From contig NZ_CP113913.1 of the NCBI RefSeq assembly GCF_029395355.1, positions 992,001-1,056,000 of the forward strand: a stretch of 64,000 bases of DNA, read 5' to 3'. Of this stretch, positions 28,407-37,884 are shown in pieces. Every line of letters starts with the position of its first letter. The stretch's first letter is position 1. Origin of the DNA: Bifidobacterium sp. ESL0800. Its GTDB lineage: Bacteria > Actinomycetota > Actinomycetes > Actinomycetales > Bifidobacteriaceae. The translations under genes and the position numbers were made by a program. The notes under the pieces were generated by a model. It ran no database searches. It was given only the letters and a program-made list of their open reading frames with translations, and was not told the DNA's origin.

Positions 28407-31400
28407 CTATCGATACAGTTTCATTCCCTGCGGCGACGGCGTGAAACCAGCGGTGCGTAGCAACTGTGTGTAGTGATTCAGGGCGGTGAAAGGCTCGCCG
28501 TTGACATCACGGAAGGTGACGCTGCCACGTCTGTTGCCCGACCGCAGGCCCGATGCATACTGTGAGCGCAAGGTATCGGCCAATTGCGTGATGGCACGCT
28601 GCAATTGGAAATCGGTGGCATCGAAACACAGGAGATGATGGCTGGACGGGATGGCGTAGAGTATTGGCTTGCCTTCGATGAAGACGACCATGGAACCGAC
28701 CAAACGCCGAGGCTGGACCGGCTTTCCACGTTTACGCGCGGATCCAACGGTAGCATTAGCAGACAGAGTATCGTTCAACAAAACCGACGACTTGCTTATA
28801 TCGCGTTGCCTCTCATCTGCCTGTGAATCTCTTATCGCTTCAGCAGCGTCAACGTCGGCAGATTGAATGGCAACCGAATCGTTCTGTTGATCGGCTTCGA
28901 CGCTGCTGTTTTCGGCGACATCTGCCGAATCGTCGGACATGTCTAACGACGGCCATGCAACCGCCCCACCGACAAGGCTGGCGGGGTCGGCAGCATCGAG
29001 CGCCACCGCGAACGGAGCGTTCTGTACTCGCCACTGGCGCAATTGGTCGATAGTGGTGCGTTCGGCGAACTGGACCGCGGAAAGACCGCGAACGAACATG
29101 CCGCGCACCAACGTGCCGGTGGCTTCCATCTGTTTCAAAACCGGATAGATATCCGAAAAACTTAAGTCTCCCGGATCCATATCCATCAACGGCGGGGCAA
29201 TGATGCCATAACGGTCGAGCAACGTCTCGACTTGCGCGATGGCACGCTGCTCCGGCTTTACGTCTTGAGATTGCGGCACAGCCGACCATAATCCCGCCAA
29301 CGTCCCCGGCAATTGCGGACGTCGCTCGACCCGCGCACGGCCGTATAGCCGATGACGGCTGAGCGACGCTCTTGCATACGAATGACGCGAAGCTTGAGAG
29401 CCGCTGCCATTTTGCAGCAATGCGCGAACCGAAGCGAACGACGAATTGGTGACCTGCCCTCGCCACACCAACGACCACACTGCACGTTCGAAACCGGAGT
29501 CACCAGCAGATGACATTCGTATTTCTCCGGTCAAAGGGTCCACAACCTCCTGAGGTTGGTCACCGTCATGAAGTCGCCATTGCGCTTCCAGCTGTTCCGC
29601 ACGATAGGAACCGCCAAGTCCCAATGCAGCCATGATGCCGTTATCGGCCGAATTTTTATGATCATCACCATCGTTACTGACATTGCTCAGCAAGGGAGAA
29701 CCAGTAAGATAGAACGCGATTTTGCCAGGCTTTGTGGCTGACTCAGGACTAGCGGATGAGCTTTCATCCTTGGAACCCATCCAAATGACCTCGCCGACCG
29801 AAAGAAGCTCGTCCAGCATTGACGGGCTGAAGTCCGGCACTCTAGCTGGGAACACCGACGATTCCCACATCGCCGCAGGCAACGGCATGCCTTCCAGTTG
29901 TTCGATGACGCGCAACAGGCCGTCCGCTCCGGCAAACCGCGGCCAGACAACTTGAGAGTCCGGCCGAATATCTTCTGCTTCATCGTCAATTCCATCTTGG
30001 TCAACGACAGTCTGATAATCATCCGGCATATGTTCGAAAGCGGAACCGTCGGCTTTTGCACCAATCCCCTGCCTCACCAGCAGCCACGATTGATAGATTT
30101 CAGCGCTTACAGGTTTGAGAGACTTGCGCGTCAATGTCTGCGAGCGCGAGCGGATGCGACGGAAGACTTCGCGGTGCAGATATTGCGGACTCGGCATACC
30201 GTTGACGAATGTTCCGACCATCAGCACACCACGAGCTTTGAGATCATCGAGCTCATGAACCGCCGTGGCCGCGTCCAAGCCGAGTTCTTTGACGACCTGA
30301 TCGGCGCTGAACGGCCCATGCGTTTTGGCGAAACGCACCATTCGGCCTGCCACGTCATCAGGCTCGAGTTCGTTCCAGAACTGCCGATGGCTCAGTTCCT
30401 CTTCGACCTGTGCGATAGCCTTCGGATCGAGCGCATCGGCGATATGGCCGCTTCCGAGCAACTCCTCCAAGACATCCGGATCCATCGCAAGAAGCGAAGC
30501 ACGGCGTTCGGCCTGGGGTGAATCGTATTCGTACATCACCGATCCTACAAAACCGAAGAGCAGGTTTTGCGCGAACGGCGACGGGCTTTGCGTTTCAACG
30601 TCATGGATTTCGATCTTGCCGTCATCGATATCGGTCATCAGCCGCTTCAATGCGGGCAAATCGTAGACGTCCTGCAGGCATTCGCGGACGGTTTCCAAAA
30701 TCAACGGGAAATTATGCTGTGTCTTCGCCGCGGCCAAGAGCTCCGAGGCGCGCAGACGCTGTTGCCACAGCGGTACACGTTTGCCGGGGTTCATCCTCGG
30801 CATATAGAGCGAACGAGCGGCGCATTCGCGGAACCGAGTGGCGAAGAGCACCGAGTCGCCGATCTCCTCCTCCACGTCTCGCAGCAACTCGTCGGCGTCG
30901 AACTGGAAGAGCTCTACGGCTCCCACATGGCTGTCCTGCTCGGGCAGACGCACCACGATGCCGTCGTCGGTGGCGTAGGTCTGTCCGTCGAAGCCGTATT
31001 TGCGCTTGAGCCGGTTGGTAATGGCGAGCGCCCATGGTTCGTGCACACGACGACCGAACGGCGAATGCAGGATGACGCGCCAGTCGCCTTCCTCGTCCTG
31101 GCACCGTTCGATGACCAGGGTTTTGTCGGTCGGCAATGCGCCGGTAGCAGCCTTCTGTTCGGCCAATAAGCGTGCAAGGTTGGCTCTGCCGTTATCGTCC
31201 AAACCATTGTCGCGCAGGCGTTGCTCGGTGGCGGCATCGAAATGAGGCTCGGCGTTGTCATTATCAGATTGCGATGATTGCAAAGGCGAAACTGAAACTG
31301 AGGCCGATGCCGATATCAGACCGTTGCCGATCTCGCGGACGAACGCGCCCAGCAACGCCCCGAATCCCGCGTCGCGGCCAGGCCCTTCCCCGTGCCAGAA

Positions 31401-33599
31401 CGGCAGCCGCGCGGTTCGTCCGGGAGCCGGGGTGACCACCACGCGGTCGTTGGTGATCTCGTCAATTTGCCAGGTGGAGGTGCCGAGTGTGATGACGTCG
31501 CCCACGCGGGATTCGTAGACCATCTCCTCGTCCAGCTCCCCCACTTTCTTGCGCCCCGAACCGGCATCGGCCTCAGGCAGGACGACAGTGTAGGTGCCGC
31601 GGTCGGGAATGGTGCCGCCGCTGGTGACGGCAAGACGCTGAGCTCCGGGACGAGCGGAGATAATGCCTTGTTCGGCATTGAGTTGCAGCGGAGGTCTGAA
31701 AGCCGAGAACTCCTCGGAGTTGTAGGCACCGGTCAGCATACCGACAACCGCATCGAACATGTCGCGTGAAAGCGTGGCGAACGGGGCGCTTCGACGGACA
31801 GCCGCATACCAATCGTTGGTTTTCAGATCGTCCATCGCCGCCGCGGCAACTGTCTGCTGCGCCAAAATGTCAAGAGGGTTATGGCGTACAGCCAATGGCT
31901 CGATTTCACTGCGTCTCATGCTTTCCACGGTGGCCATGGAGGTGATCAACTCCTGCCGGGTCAACGGGTAGAACAGCGCGTGGGAGACGCCGCCGACACG
32001 GTGGTCCGCCCTACCGACGCGTTGCAGGCCCGATGAGACGGACAGCGGCGGCGCTACCTGAATGACCATGTCGACCGAACCCATATCGATGCCGAGCTCG
32101 AGACTGTTGGTGGCGACCACGCAACGCAGACGGCCATGTTTCAGGTCGTCCTCGATGATCTTGCGCCGTTCCTTGGAAACGGAACCGTGATGCGCCATGG
32201 CGATGGCCTCGGACTTTGAATGCGAGCCAACCAATGCACTGGAGGAACCGACGACGGAATCGTAATGTTTGCCGTCGCCGTAGGAACGATTATCGACTTC
32301 TACCCCACATTCAGTTTCGGCGTATAGGTCGTTGATACGTGCAGTCAATCGTTCAGCCAGTCCGCGCGAGTTGACGAACACCAACGTGCTGTGATGCTTA
32401 AGAATCTCGTCCAAAATGCTGCGCTCGACGGCCGGCCAGATGGAGTGCGAAGCAGAGGCAGTCGGCGAGGAATAATCGCCTTGCTTGGCCAGGGAATTCG
32501 AATGATTCGAGGCATCGTCACTATTCCCGTTCCGGCCTGCGCAGTCTTCCTGAGTTTCTGCCAACGCACGCATGGCGGGTGTGACGCCGCTAATACGACG
32601 AGAACCGCCATCGCTATGAATTGCAGATCCTACACCCGGCTTTGCGGATTTTCCACCGACGCCTCCAACATGGAACCCGCCCTCATCATCGCAGGCGGTG
32701 CCCAGCGCCCCCATATCCGCGACGGGTTCGACGATGTTCAAATCCATATGCACAGGGTCGGCGGCATCGACAATCGTGACAGGCTGGTCTCCGCCCAAGA
32801 AAAACGCAGCTTCCTTCGCCGGGTTCACCGTCGCCGAAAGCCCGATTCTTTGCGCTTTCCGGCCTGTCAGCAGGTCAAGCCGTTCCAGGCTCAACGCCAG
32901 ATGCGCCCCACGTTTGGTGGCCGCAAGCGCGTGCACCTCGTCGACAATGACGGTCTCGACGCTTTTCAGGATGCGCCGGGCCTTCGAGGTCAGAAGCAGA
33001 TACAGCGACTCGGGAGTGGTGATCAGGATATCCGGCGGATGCGCGGCGATGCGGCGGCGCTCCTTGGCCGTGGTGTCCCCCGAACGGATGGCCACGTCGA
33101 TGTCAGGCGGGTCGATACCGTCAGCGACGCATTGCGCGGCGATGCCCTCCAACGGCACCCGCAGGTTGCGCTCAACGTCGGCTCCCAGAGCCTTCAACGG
33201 CGAGATATACAGGACTTTGACACCAGGCTTCGTCGCGCCTTCAATCTTTCCCTCACGACCCGGCCTGCCTGTTTTGGCCTTAGCCGTCGGTTTGCCAGAC
33301 TTGTCAGACTTATCGGAACAATCCGATGATTCCTCTCTTTTGCCCGGCTTATCCGATTTGTCCGCCTTGGACCTGGCGGCAGGTTCTGCGTGCTGAACGA
33401 ATTGCCTGCCAATCAGCCCGTCTATGGCGGACAGGAAAGCCGCCAACGTTTTGCCGGAACCGGTAGGCGCGACGACCAGGACATGTTCACCGCTTTTGAC
33501 ATGCGGCCAAGCCTCTTGCTGGGCGTTCGTGGGCGCAGCAAACGCACGCCTGAACCACTCCCGCGTAGGAGGCGAAAACAGGTCCAAGCATTCGTACAT
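28407..33599 (-). CDS. lhr: Lhr-family large ATP-dependent helicase
   Basis: 1730 residues, in the size range of full-length bacterial Lhr. Superfamily 2 motifs include Walker A APTGSGKT (44-51), DEVH (220-223), SATVNP and later QRVGRADHRVGG of the second RecA domain. Winged-helix and Lhr-core domains follow, then the long C-terminal extension. Mycobacterial Lhr is a 3'-5' translocase linked to DNA repair. Two stretches are unlike the core: a Lys/Asp/Ser-rich block at about residues 80-128 between Walker A and motif Ia, and a Gly/Ser-rich block at about 297-385. Ser/Asp-rich linkers also occur in the C-terminal part. No Shine-Dalgarno is obvious. Confidence 0.93.
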   Translation of the reverse strand: MYECLDLFSPPTREWFRRAFAAPTNAQQEAWPHVKSGEHVLVVAPTGSGKTLAAFLSAIDGLIGRQFVQHAEPAARSKADKSDKPGKREESSDCSDKSDKSGKPTAKAKTGRPGREGKIEGATKPGVKVLYISPLKALGADVERNLRVPLEGIAAQCVADGIDPPDIDVAIRSGDTTAKERRRIAAHPPDILITTPESLYLLLTSKARRILKSVETVIVDEVHALAATKRGAHLALSLERLDLLTGRKAQRIGLSATVNPAKEAAFFLGGDQPVTIVDAADPVHMDLNIVEPVADMGALGTACDDEGGFHVGGVGGKSAKPGVGSAIHSDGGSRRISGVTPAMRALAETQEDCAGRNGNSDDASNHSNSLAKQGDYSSPTASASHSIWPAVERSILDEILKHHSTLVFVNSRGLAERLTARINDLYAETECGVEVDNRSYGDGKHYDSVVGSSSALVGSHSKSEAIAMAHHGSVSKERRKIIEDDLKHGRLRCVVATNSLELGIDMGSVDMVIQVAPPLSVSSGLQRVGRADHRVGGVSHALFYPLTRQELITSMATVESMRRSEIEPLAVRHNPLDILAQQTVAAAAMDDLKTNDWYAAVRRSAPFATLSRDMFDAVVGMLTGAYNSEEFSAFRPPLQLNAEQGIISARPGAQRLAVTSGGTIPDRGTYTVVLPEADAGSGRKKVGELDEEMVYESRVGDVITLGTSTWQIDEITNDRVVVTPAPGRTARLPFWHGEGPGRDAGFGALLGAFVREIGNGLISASASVSVSPLQSSQSDNDNAEPHFDAATEQRLRDNGLDDNGRANLARLLAEQKAATGALPTDKTLVIERCQDEEGDWRVILHSPFGRRVHEPWALAITNRLKRKYGFDGQTYATDDGIVVRLPEQDSHVGAVELFQFDADELLRDVEEEIGDSVLFATRFRECAARSLYMPRMNPGKRVPLWQQRLRASELLAAAKTQHNFPLILETVRECLQDVYDLPALKRLMTDIDDGKIEIHDVETQSPSPFAQNLLFGFVGSVMYEYDSPQAERRASLLAMDPDVLEELLGSGHIADALDPKAIAQVEEELSHRQFWNELEPDDVAGRMVRFAKTHGPFSADQVVKELGLDAATAVHELDDLKARGVLMVGTFVNGMPSPQYLHREVFRRIRSRSQTLTRKSLKPVSAEIYQSWLLVRQGIGAKADGSAFEHMPDDYQTVVDQDGIDDEAEDIRPDSQVVWPRFAGADGLLRVIEQLEGMPLPAAMWESSVFPARVPDFSPSMLDELLSVGEVIWMGSKDESSSASPESATKPGKIAFYLTGSPLLSNVSNDGDDHKNSADNGIMAALGLGGSYRAEQLEAQWRLHDGDQPQEVVDPLTGEIRMSSAGDSGFERAVWSLVWRGQVTNSSFASVRALLQNGSGSQASRHSYARASLSRHRLYGRARVERRPQLPGTLAGLWSAVPQSQDVKPEQRAIAQVETLLDRYGIIAPPLMDMDPGDLSFSDIYPVLKQMEATGTLVRGMFVRGLSAVQFAERTTIDQLRQWRVQNAPFAVALDAADPASLVGGAVAWPSLDMSDDSADVAENSSVEADQQNDSVAIQSADVDAAEAIRDSQADERQRDISKSSVLLNDTLSANATVGSARKRGKPVQPRRLVGSMVVFIEGKPILYAIPSSHHLLCFDATDFQLQRAITQLADTLRSQYASGLRSGNRRGSVTFRDVNGEPFTALNHYTQLLRTAGFTPSPQGMKLYR

Positions 33600-33639
33600 A
33601 TGTTCGATTATCGCAATGCCTCAGGACGTCGCAGCCGAG

Positions 33640-34893
33640 TCATGAAATCTTGACAGGCACCTTACGCCGCAGCATTTCGTGCATCAGCACCATGAGCACG
33701 AGCAGGACCAGCATGTACCACGGGTACAGCGCTATCGAGATGTGCTGGGCGACCAGACCGAACACGGGAGGCATCACCAGCGACCCCGCATAGGCGCAAG
33801 CCATCTGCACCCCTATGATCGCCTGAGAGCGCTCTGCACCAAAAAACGAGGGGGTGGAGTGGATGACGCACGGATAGATCGGCGCACAACCCAGGCCGAC
33901 CAATACCAGACCCGCGACGGTGGCGACATGGCCCGGCAGCGGCAGCAACATGATCATCAGCCCCAGCCCAAGAACCACCTGCCCGATGCGAATCATGGTG
34001 GGGTCGTCAAATTTCATGGTCATGAATCCGCTCAACGCACGTCCTGCGGTGATGCCGAGATAGAAGAGGCTTGCCAGAGATGCAGCGGTGACTTTGCCGA
34101 TGCCGTCGTGGCCGACCATGTAGCTTGAAGCCCATAGGCCTGCGGTGGTCTCGATGGCGCAATAGCAGAAGAACATTACGAGGATCTCTTTGGCGCCTCG
34201 GATGGCCAGCACCCCACGCACACCCAACGGTTTGACAGGCTTGGATTCCGTCGCGGACTTGGTCTCGGTTTCTGCAACAGCTTCGACATCGTCAACAGGA
34301 GCCTTGTCTTCACCTTGATCCGAGCCGACCGCCGTCGGAACGTCGTTGCGGTTCTTCCACAAGGGCAGAGAGAATACGATGATCACCGTCAGCACGATCT
34401 GAATGATGGAAATGTATCGATACCCCCAAGGCCAACCTTGCCCGTTGGAAAGCGCGAATCCCATGATGTAAGGGCCTACCGAGGCACCGATGCCCCACAT
34501 GCAGTGTAGCCAGCTCATGTGCCGACTGGCGTAGTGAATGGCCACGTAGTTATTGAGGGCAGCATCCACGCCGCCGGCTCCCAGACCGTAGGGAATCGCG
34601 ATCAGGGCCAGCACCCAGTAATTGGGCGCTACCGAGAATCCGAACAGCGCCACTGCGGTGAGCCCTACCGAGACGGCGGTCAGCCTGCCGGTGCCGAAAC
34701 GCAATGTCATCCGGTCGGAGAGCAACGCCGAGACGATGGTGCCGGCCGAGATGATCATCGAGATGCCGCCGACCCAGGAAAGCGGCACACCCATCTGCGG
34801 GCGCATGCTCGGCCAGGCTGCGCCGAGCAGAGAGTCGGGCAGACCCAGCGAAATGAACGCCAGATAGATGACGGCCAGCAACAGATTGGTCAC
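33640..34893 (-). CDS. major facilitator superfamily transporter
   Basis: 417 residues from the GTG at 34893, which has AAGGAG six bases upstream. The open frame extends to 35004, but no ribosome site supports the earlier ATGs. Twelve hydrophobic segments start directly with NLLLAVIYLAFISLGLPDSL, with motif A-like LSDRMTLRFGTGRL after helix 2. Helix 4-5 carries GLGAGGVDAALNNYVA, as in sugar/hexose-type MFS proteins. An acidic loop (about 210-245) separates the halves. A perfect palindrome lies about 36 bases upstream and may be its operator. Substrate unknown. Confidence 0.85.
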   Translation of the reverse strand: MTNLLLAVIYLAFISLGLPDSLLGAAWPSMRPQMGVPLSWVGGISMIISAGTIVSALLSDRMTLRFGTGRLTAVSVGLTAVALFGFSVAPNYWVLALIAIPYGLGAGGVDAALNNYVAIHYASRHMSWLHCMWGIGASVGPYIMGFALSNGQGWPWGYRYISIIQIVLTVIIVFSLPLWKNRNDVPTAVGSDQGEDKAPVDDVEAVAETETKSATESKPVKPLGVRGVLAIRGAKEILVMFFCYCAIETTAGLWASSYMVGHDGIGKVTAASLASLFYLGITAGRALSGFMTMKFDDPTMIRIGQVVLGLGLMIMLLPLPGHVATVAGLVLVGLGCAPIYPCVIHSTPSFFGAERSQAIIGVQMACAYAGSLVMPPVFGLVAQHISIALYPWYMLVLLVLMVLMHEMLRRKVPVKIS

Positions 34894-34928
34894 GAGAGCT
34901 CCTTCGGGCCATGACACCGGTTTCAAAA

Positions 34929-34944
34929 TTGTCGGTTCCGACAA
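34929..34944. promoter_or_regulatory. perfect palindrome upstream of the MFS gene
   Basis: TTGTCGGTTCCGACAA has seven-base perfect arms around TT and lies 36 bases upstream of the GTG at 34893. About 15 bases further, GACAACGTTTTC resembles a LacI-type half-palindrome with a central CG. Regulator unknown. Confidence 0.45.
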
Positions 34945-35095
34945 CCGAATGAAAGACAACGTTTTCATTTTCTCATACCGGTGGGGACGAAAAAACCGAA
35001 ACAAAACACCTTCGTCTCATGATACGAGACTTCGTATCTCCACAAGACGAACGTAGAAATAAAGACTCTCGCGACCAAGCCCGGTTACTATATAG

Positions 35096-35136
35096 AGCTT
35101 TGCCCATATCGCAATAATTGAGATATGGGCAAAGCT
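35096..35136. terminator. intrinsic terminator after parE
   Basis: AGCTTTGCCCATATC (35096-35110) and GATATGGGCAAAGCT (35122-35136) are perfect 15-base arms, 17 bases downstream of the parE stop. Confidence 0.8.
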
Positions 35137-35152
35137 ATTATCGCATTCGTTA

Positions 35153-37624
35153 TCAGGTGTCGATCTTGGTGCGGTCGAAATCGTCGGCGTTGTCGACGAT
35201 GAACTGGCGGCGCGGCGGCACCTCGTCGCCCATCAGCAACGTGAAGATGGCACTGGCGTCCTCGGCCTCCTCCATCGAGATCCGGCGCAGCATCCGGCTG
35301 CGCGGGTCCATGGTGGTGTCGGCCAACTGGTCGGCGTCCATCTCGCCCAGGCCCTTGTAGCGCTGCACGTCGGGGTTGTAGGTGATGCCCTGACGATCGA
35401 GCTCGACGAGCTTGCCGGCCAGTTCGTCGTCGGAGTAGGTGTAGATGAACTCGCCCTTATGCTTGCCCGTCAGAGCGATGCGGTGCAGCGGCGGGACGGC
35501 GGCGTAGACATGGCCGTGGGTAATCAGCGGTCGCATGAACCTATAGAAGAGCGTCAGCAGCAGGATGCGAATATGGGCGCCGTCGACATCGGCATCGGTC
35601 ATCATGATGACCTTGTCGTAACGGGTCTGGGTGACGTCGAAGTTGGCGCCGCTCCCCGCACCGATGACCTGGATGATTGCCGAGCATTCCTTGTTGGCGA
35701 GGATCTGGGTCATGCTGGCCTTCTGCACGTTCAGGATCTTGCCGCGGATCGGCAGCAGCGCTTGGAAGCCGGAGTTGCGTGCCGCCTTGGCCGTTCCCAG
35801 AGCGGAATCGCCCTCGACGATGAACAGTTCGGCCACATCGTCGTTGCCTGGCTGGCAGTCGGAAAGCTTGGCTGGCATGGAGGCGGATTCGAGCGCGTTC
35901 TTACGGCGGGTGACCTCCTTGGTCTTGCGCGCCTGGACGCGGGCGTGCATCTCGCCGACGATCTTTTCCAAGACCCGTCCGGACTGCTCCTTGAAGCCGC
36001 GGCGCGACCCGTTGATCATCTCGCCGAACTGCTTGTCGGTCATTCTGGCGACGATTGGACGCACCGGGGCCGTACCGAGCACGTCCTTGGTCTGGCCTTG
36101 GAACTGCGGTTCGGCGATGCGCACAGTGACCACGGCGACGAGGCCGGCGAGGATATCGTCACGCTCGACCTTGTTTTTCGAGTCCTTGAGATTGACCTTG
36201 AGCTTGCGGGCGTTGGCCTCGACGGCCTTGCGCACCTGTTTGGTGATCGATTGCAGGAACCCATCGACGTGCATGCCGCCGCCCGGTGTCTCGACCACGT
36301 TGACGAAGCTGCGGATGGTGGTGTCGTAACCGTTGACCCAGCGCAACGCGATATTGACCGAGCAATCACGCTTGATCTTCTCGGCGTGCAGATCACTGTT
36401 GGCATCCACCGCCTGCGTCTCTTCGGTGTAGTCGGCGTCACCGGAGATACTCCAGACGGTCGAAACCGGTTCGCCTTTCGAAAGAAAGTCGACGAAATCC
36501 TTGACGCCGCCCGTATGCAGGAACTCTTCGACGCGCTTATGCGCATGCGCAGGCTGACCGTCGGTTTCGACGTTCAGAGAGGCGTTGCCGTCATCCTGAG
36601 ACTCGTCTGTTTTCAATTGCGTATCATCGGCCGACATCCGAGCTGCGGAATCGGCTTGCCCGGCATTGTCCGCTTCAGGTTCCCCGGCGCTGCCGGATGT
36701 CGATTCCCCATCCGCCGCCATATCACTCTGGCCATCTTCGCCCTGCCGAGTCTTCGACGCAGGATCACCTTCGTTGCCGTCGAATGCCGCCGCCAACGTG
36801 GGCGTCTGCCCAGCGCTTGCAGCATCCGAATCCGTATCCGAATCGGCGCGTATACTCCCGGATTCTTGGGGTCCGTCCACCTCGAACATGTCGTCTACGG
36901 CAGCATCGCCGGTTTCCGGGATGTTTTCGTCGATGACGACTATTTTCAGGCCCGGTACCAAAAAGCTGGTCTGGCGGACACGGTCGATGAGCTGCTCGTA
37001 GCTGAAATGCGCGGTGTCGTTGAAGATCTCCGGATCGGCCCAGTAACGGATACGGGTACCGGTGGTTTTAGGCGTTACCTTGCCGATGACTTCAAGCTCG
37101 GTCGGTTTGTTCTTTCGGGTCTTCTTGAACTTGTTGTCGGGCGAGCGGTGCTCGGTGTCCGGATCGTCGTAGACACCCGGATGGCCTTGATGGAACGCCA
37201 TATGGTAGGTCTTGCCGTTGCGGTCGACCTCAACGTCGAGTCGCGAGCTCAGCGCGTTGACCACCGAGGAGCCGACACCGTGCAGCCCGCCGGAAGCTCC
37301 GTAGGAGGAATTGCCGAATTTCGCGCCGGCGTGCAGCTTGGTCAGCACGACCTCGACACCGGTGAGCTTGGTCTTCTTCTCCACGTCCACGGGAATGCCG
37401 CGGCCGTTGTCGGCCACTTCGATGGAACCATCGGTATGCAGCGTGACCACGATTTTGTTGCAGGCACCGGCGAGCGCCTCGTCGACGGAATTATCGATGA
37501 TCTCCCACAGGCAGTGCATGAGCCCCTGGCTGTCGGTGGTGCCGATATACATGCCCGGGCGCTTGCGCACGGCGTCGAGCCCCTCCAGTACGGACAGGTC
37601 CTTGGCACTGTATTCCTCAACCAT
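35153..37624 (-). CDS. parE: DNA topoisomerase IV subunit B with an acidic insertion
   Basis: 823 residues. The GHKL ATPase motifs are WEIIDNSVDEALAG, VADNGRGIPVD and GASGGLHGVGSSVVNAL. The Toprim domain has VEGDSALGTAK and MMTDADVDGAHIRILLL. The C-terminus is YKGLGEMDADQL. Between DEN (about residue 240) and the GGVKDFVDFL block (about 365) an acidic, Ala/Asp/Gly/Ser-rich stretch of about 120 residues interrupts the transducer region where most ParE and GyrB proteins have a few residues. Downstream of sigA on the same strand, as in other actinobacteria. AAGGTAGG lies upstream of the ATG, somewhat distant. Confidence 0.93.
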   Translation of the reverse strand: MVEEYSAKDLSVLEGLDAVRKRPGMYIGTTDSQGLMHCLWEIIDNSVDEALAGACNKIVVTLHTDGSIEVADNGRGIPVDVEKKTKLTGVEVVLTKLHAGAKFGNSSYGASGGLHGVGSSVVNALSSRLDVEVDRNGKTYHMAFHQGHPGVYDDPDTEHRSPDNKFKKTRKNKPTELEVIGKVTPKTTGTRIRYWADPEIFNDTAHFSYEQLIDRVRQTSFLVPGLKIVVIDENIPETGDAAVDDMFEVDGPQESGSIRADSDTDSDAASAGQTPTLAAAFDGNEGDPASKTRQGEDGQSDMAADGESTSGSAGEPEADNAGQADSAARMSADDTQLKTDESQDDGNASLNVETDGQPAHAHKRVEEFLHTGGVKDFVDFLSKGEPVSTVWSISGDADYTEETQAVDANSDLHAEKIKRDCSVNIALRWVNGYDTTIRSFVNVVETPGGGMHVDGFLQSITKQVRKAVEANARKLKVNLKDSKNKVERDDILAGLVAVVTVRIAEPQFQGQTKDVLGTAPVRPIVARMTDKQFGEMINGSRRGFKEQSGRVLEKIVGEMHARVQARKTKEVTRRKNALESASMPAKLSDCQPGNDDVAELFIVEGDSALGTAKAARNSGFQALLPIRGKILNVQKASMTQILANKECSAIIQVIGAGSGANFDVTQTRYDKVIMMTDADVDGAHIRILLLTLFYRFMRPLITHGHVYAAVPPLHRIALTGKHKGEFIYTYSDDELAGKLVELDRQGITYNPDVQRYKGLGEMDADQLADTTMDPRSRMLRRISMEEAEDASAIFTLLMGDEVPPRRQFIVDNADDFDRTKIDT

Positions 37625-37844
37625 TCGCTTTCATACCTACCTTAACAAAAGAAATTCGGTGTTGAGCCACGAATTATCACCATACCCAACAGCCTCGCCA
37701 AAGCCATTCTGCATTACAGAGTAGTTGGTCGGCGTCTACCGACGAAGGCTTTCAACGTCTCGTCCAAGCTCAATATCGAAACGAATCCGAGCATCGAACA
37801 CTACCGGACAATCAGATTTCCTCTCACGGATCCATCAGATAGAC

Positions 37845-37870
37845 AAAACCCGCCGCACAAAAGCGGCGGG
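37845..37870 (-). terminator. intrinsic terminator of sigA
   Basis: On the minus strand CCCGCCGC (37870-37863) pairs with GCGGCGGG (37856-37849), followed directly by TTTTGT. Classical rho-independent form, 15 bases after the sigA stop. Confidence 0.9.
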
Positions 37871-37884
37871 CCTCGAAAGCATGA

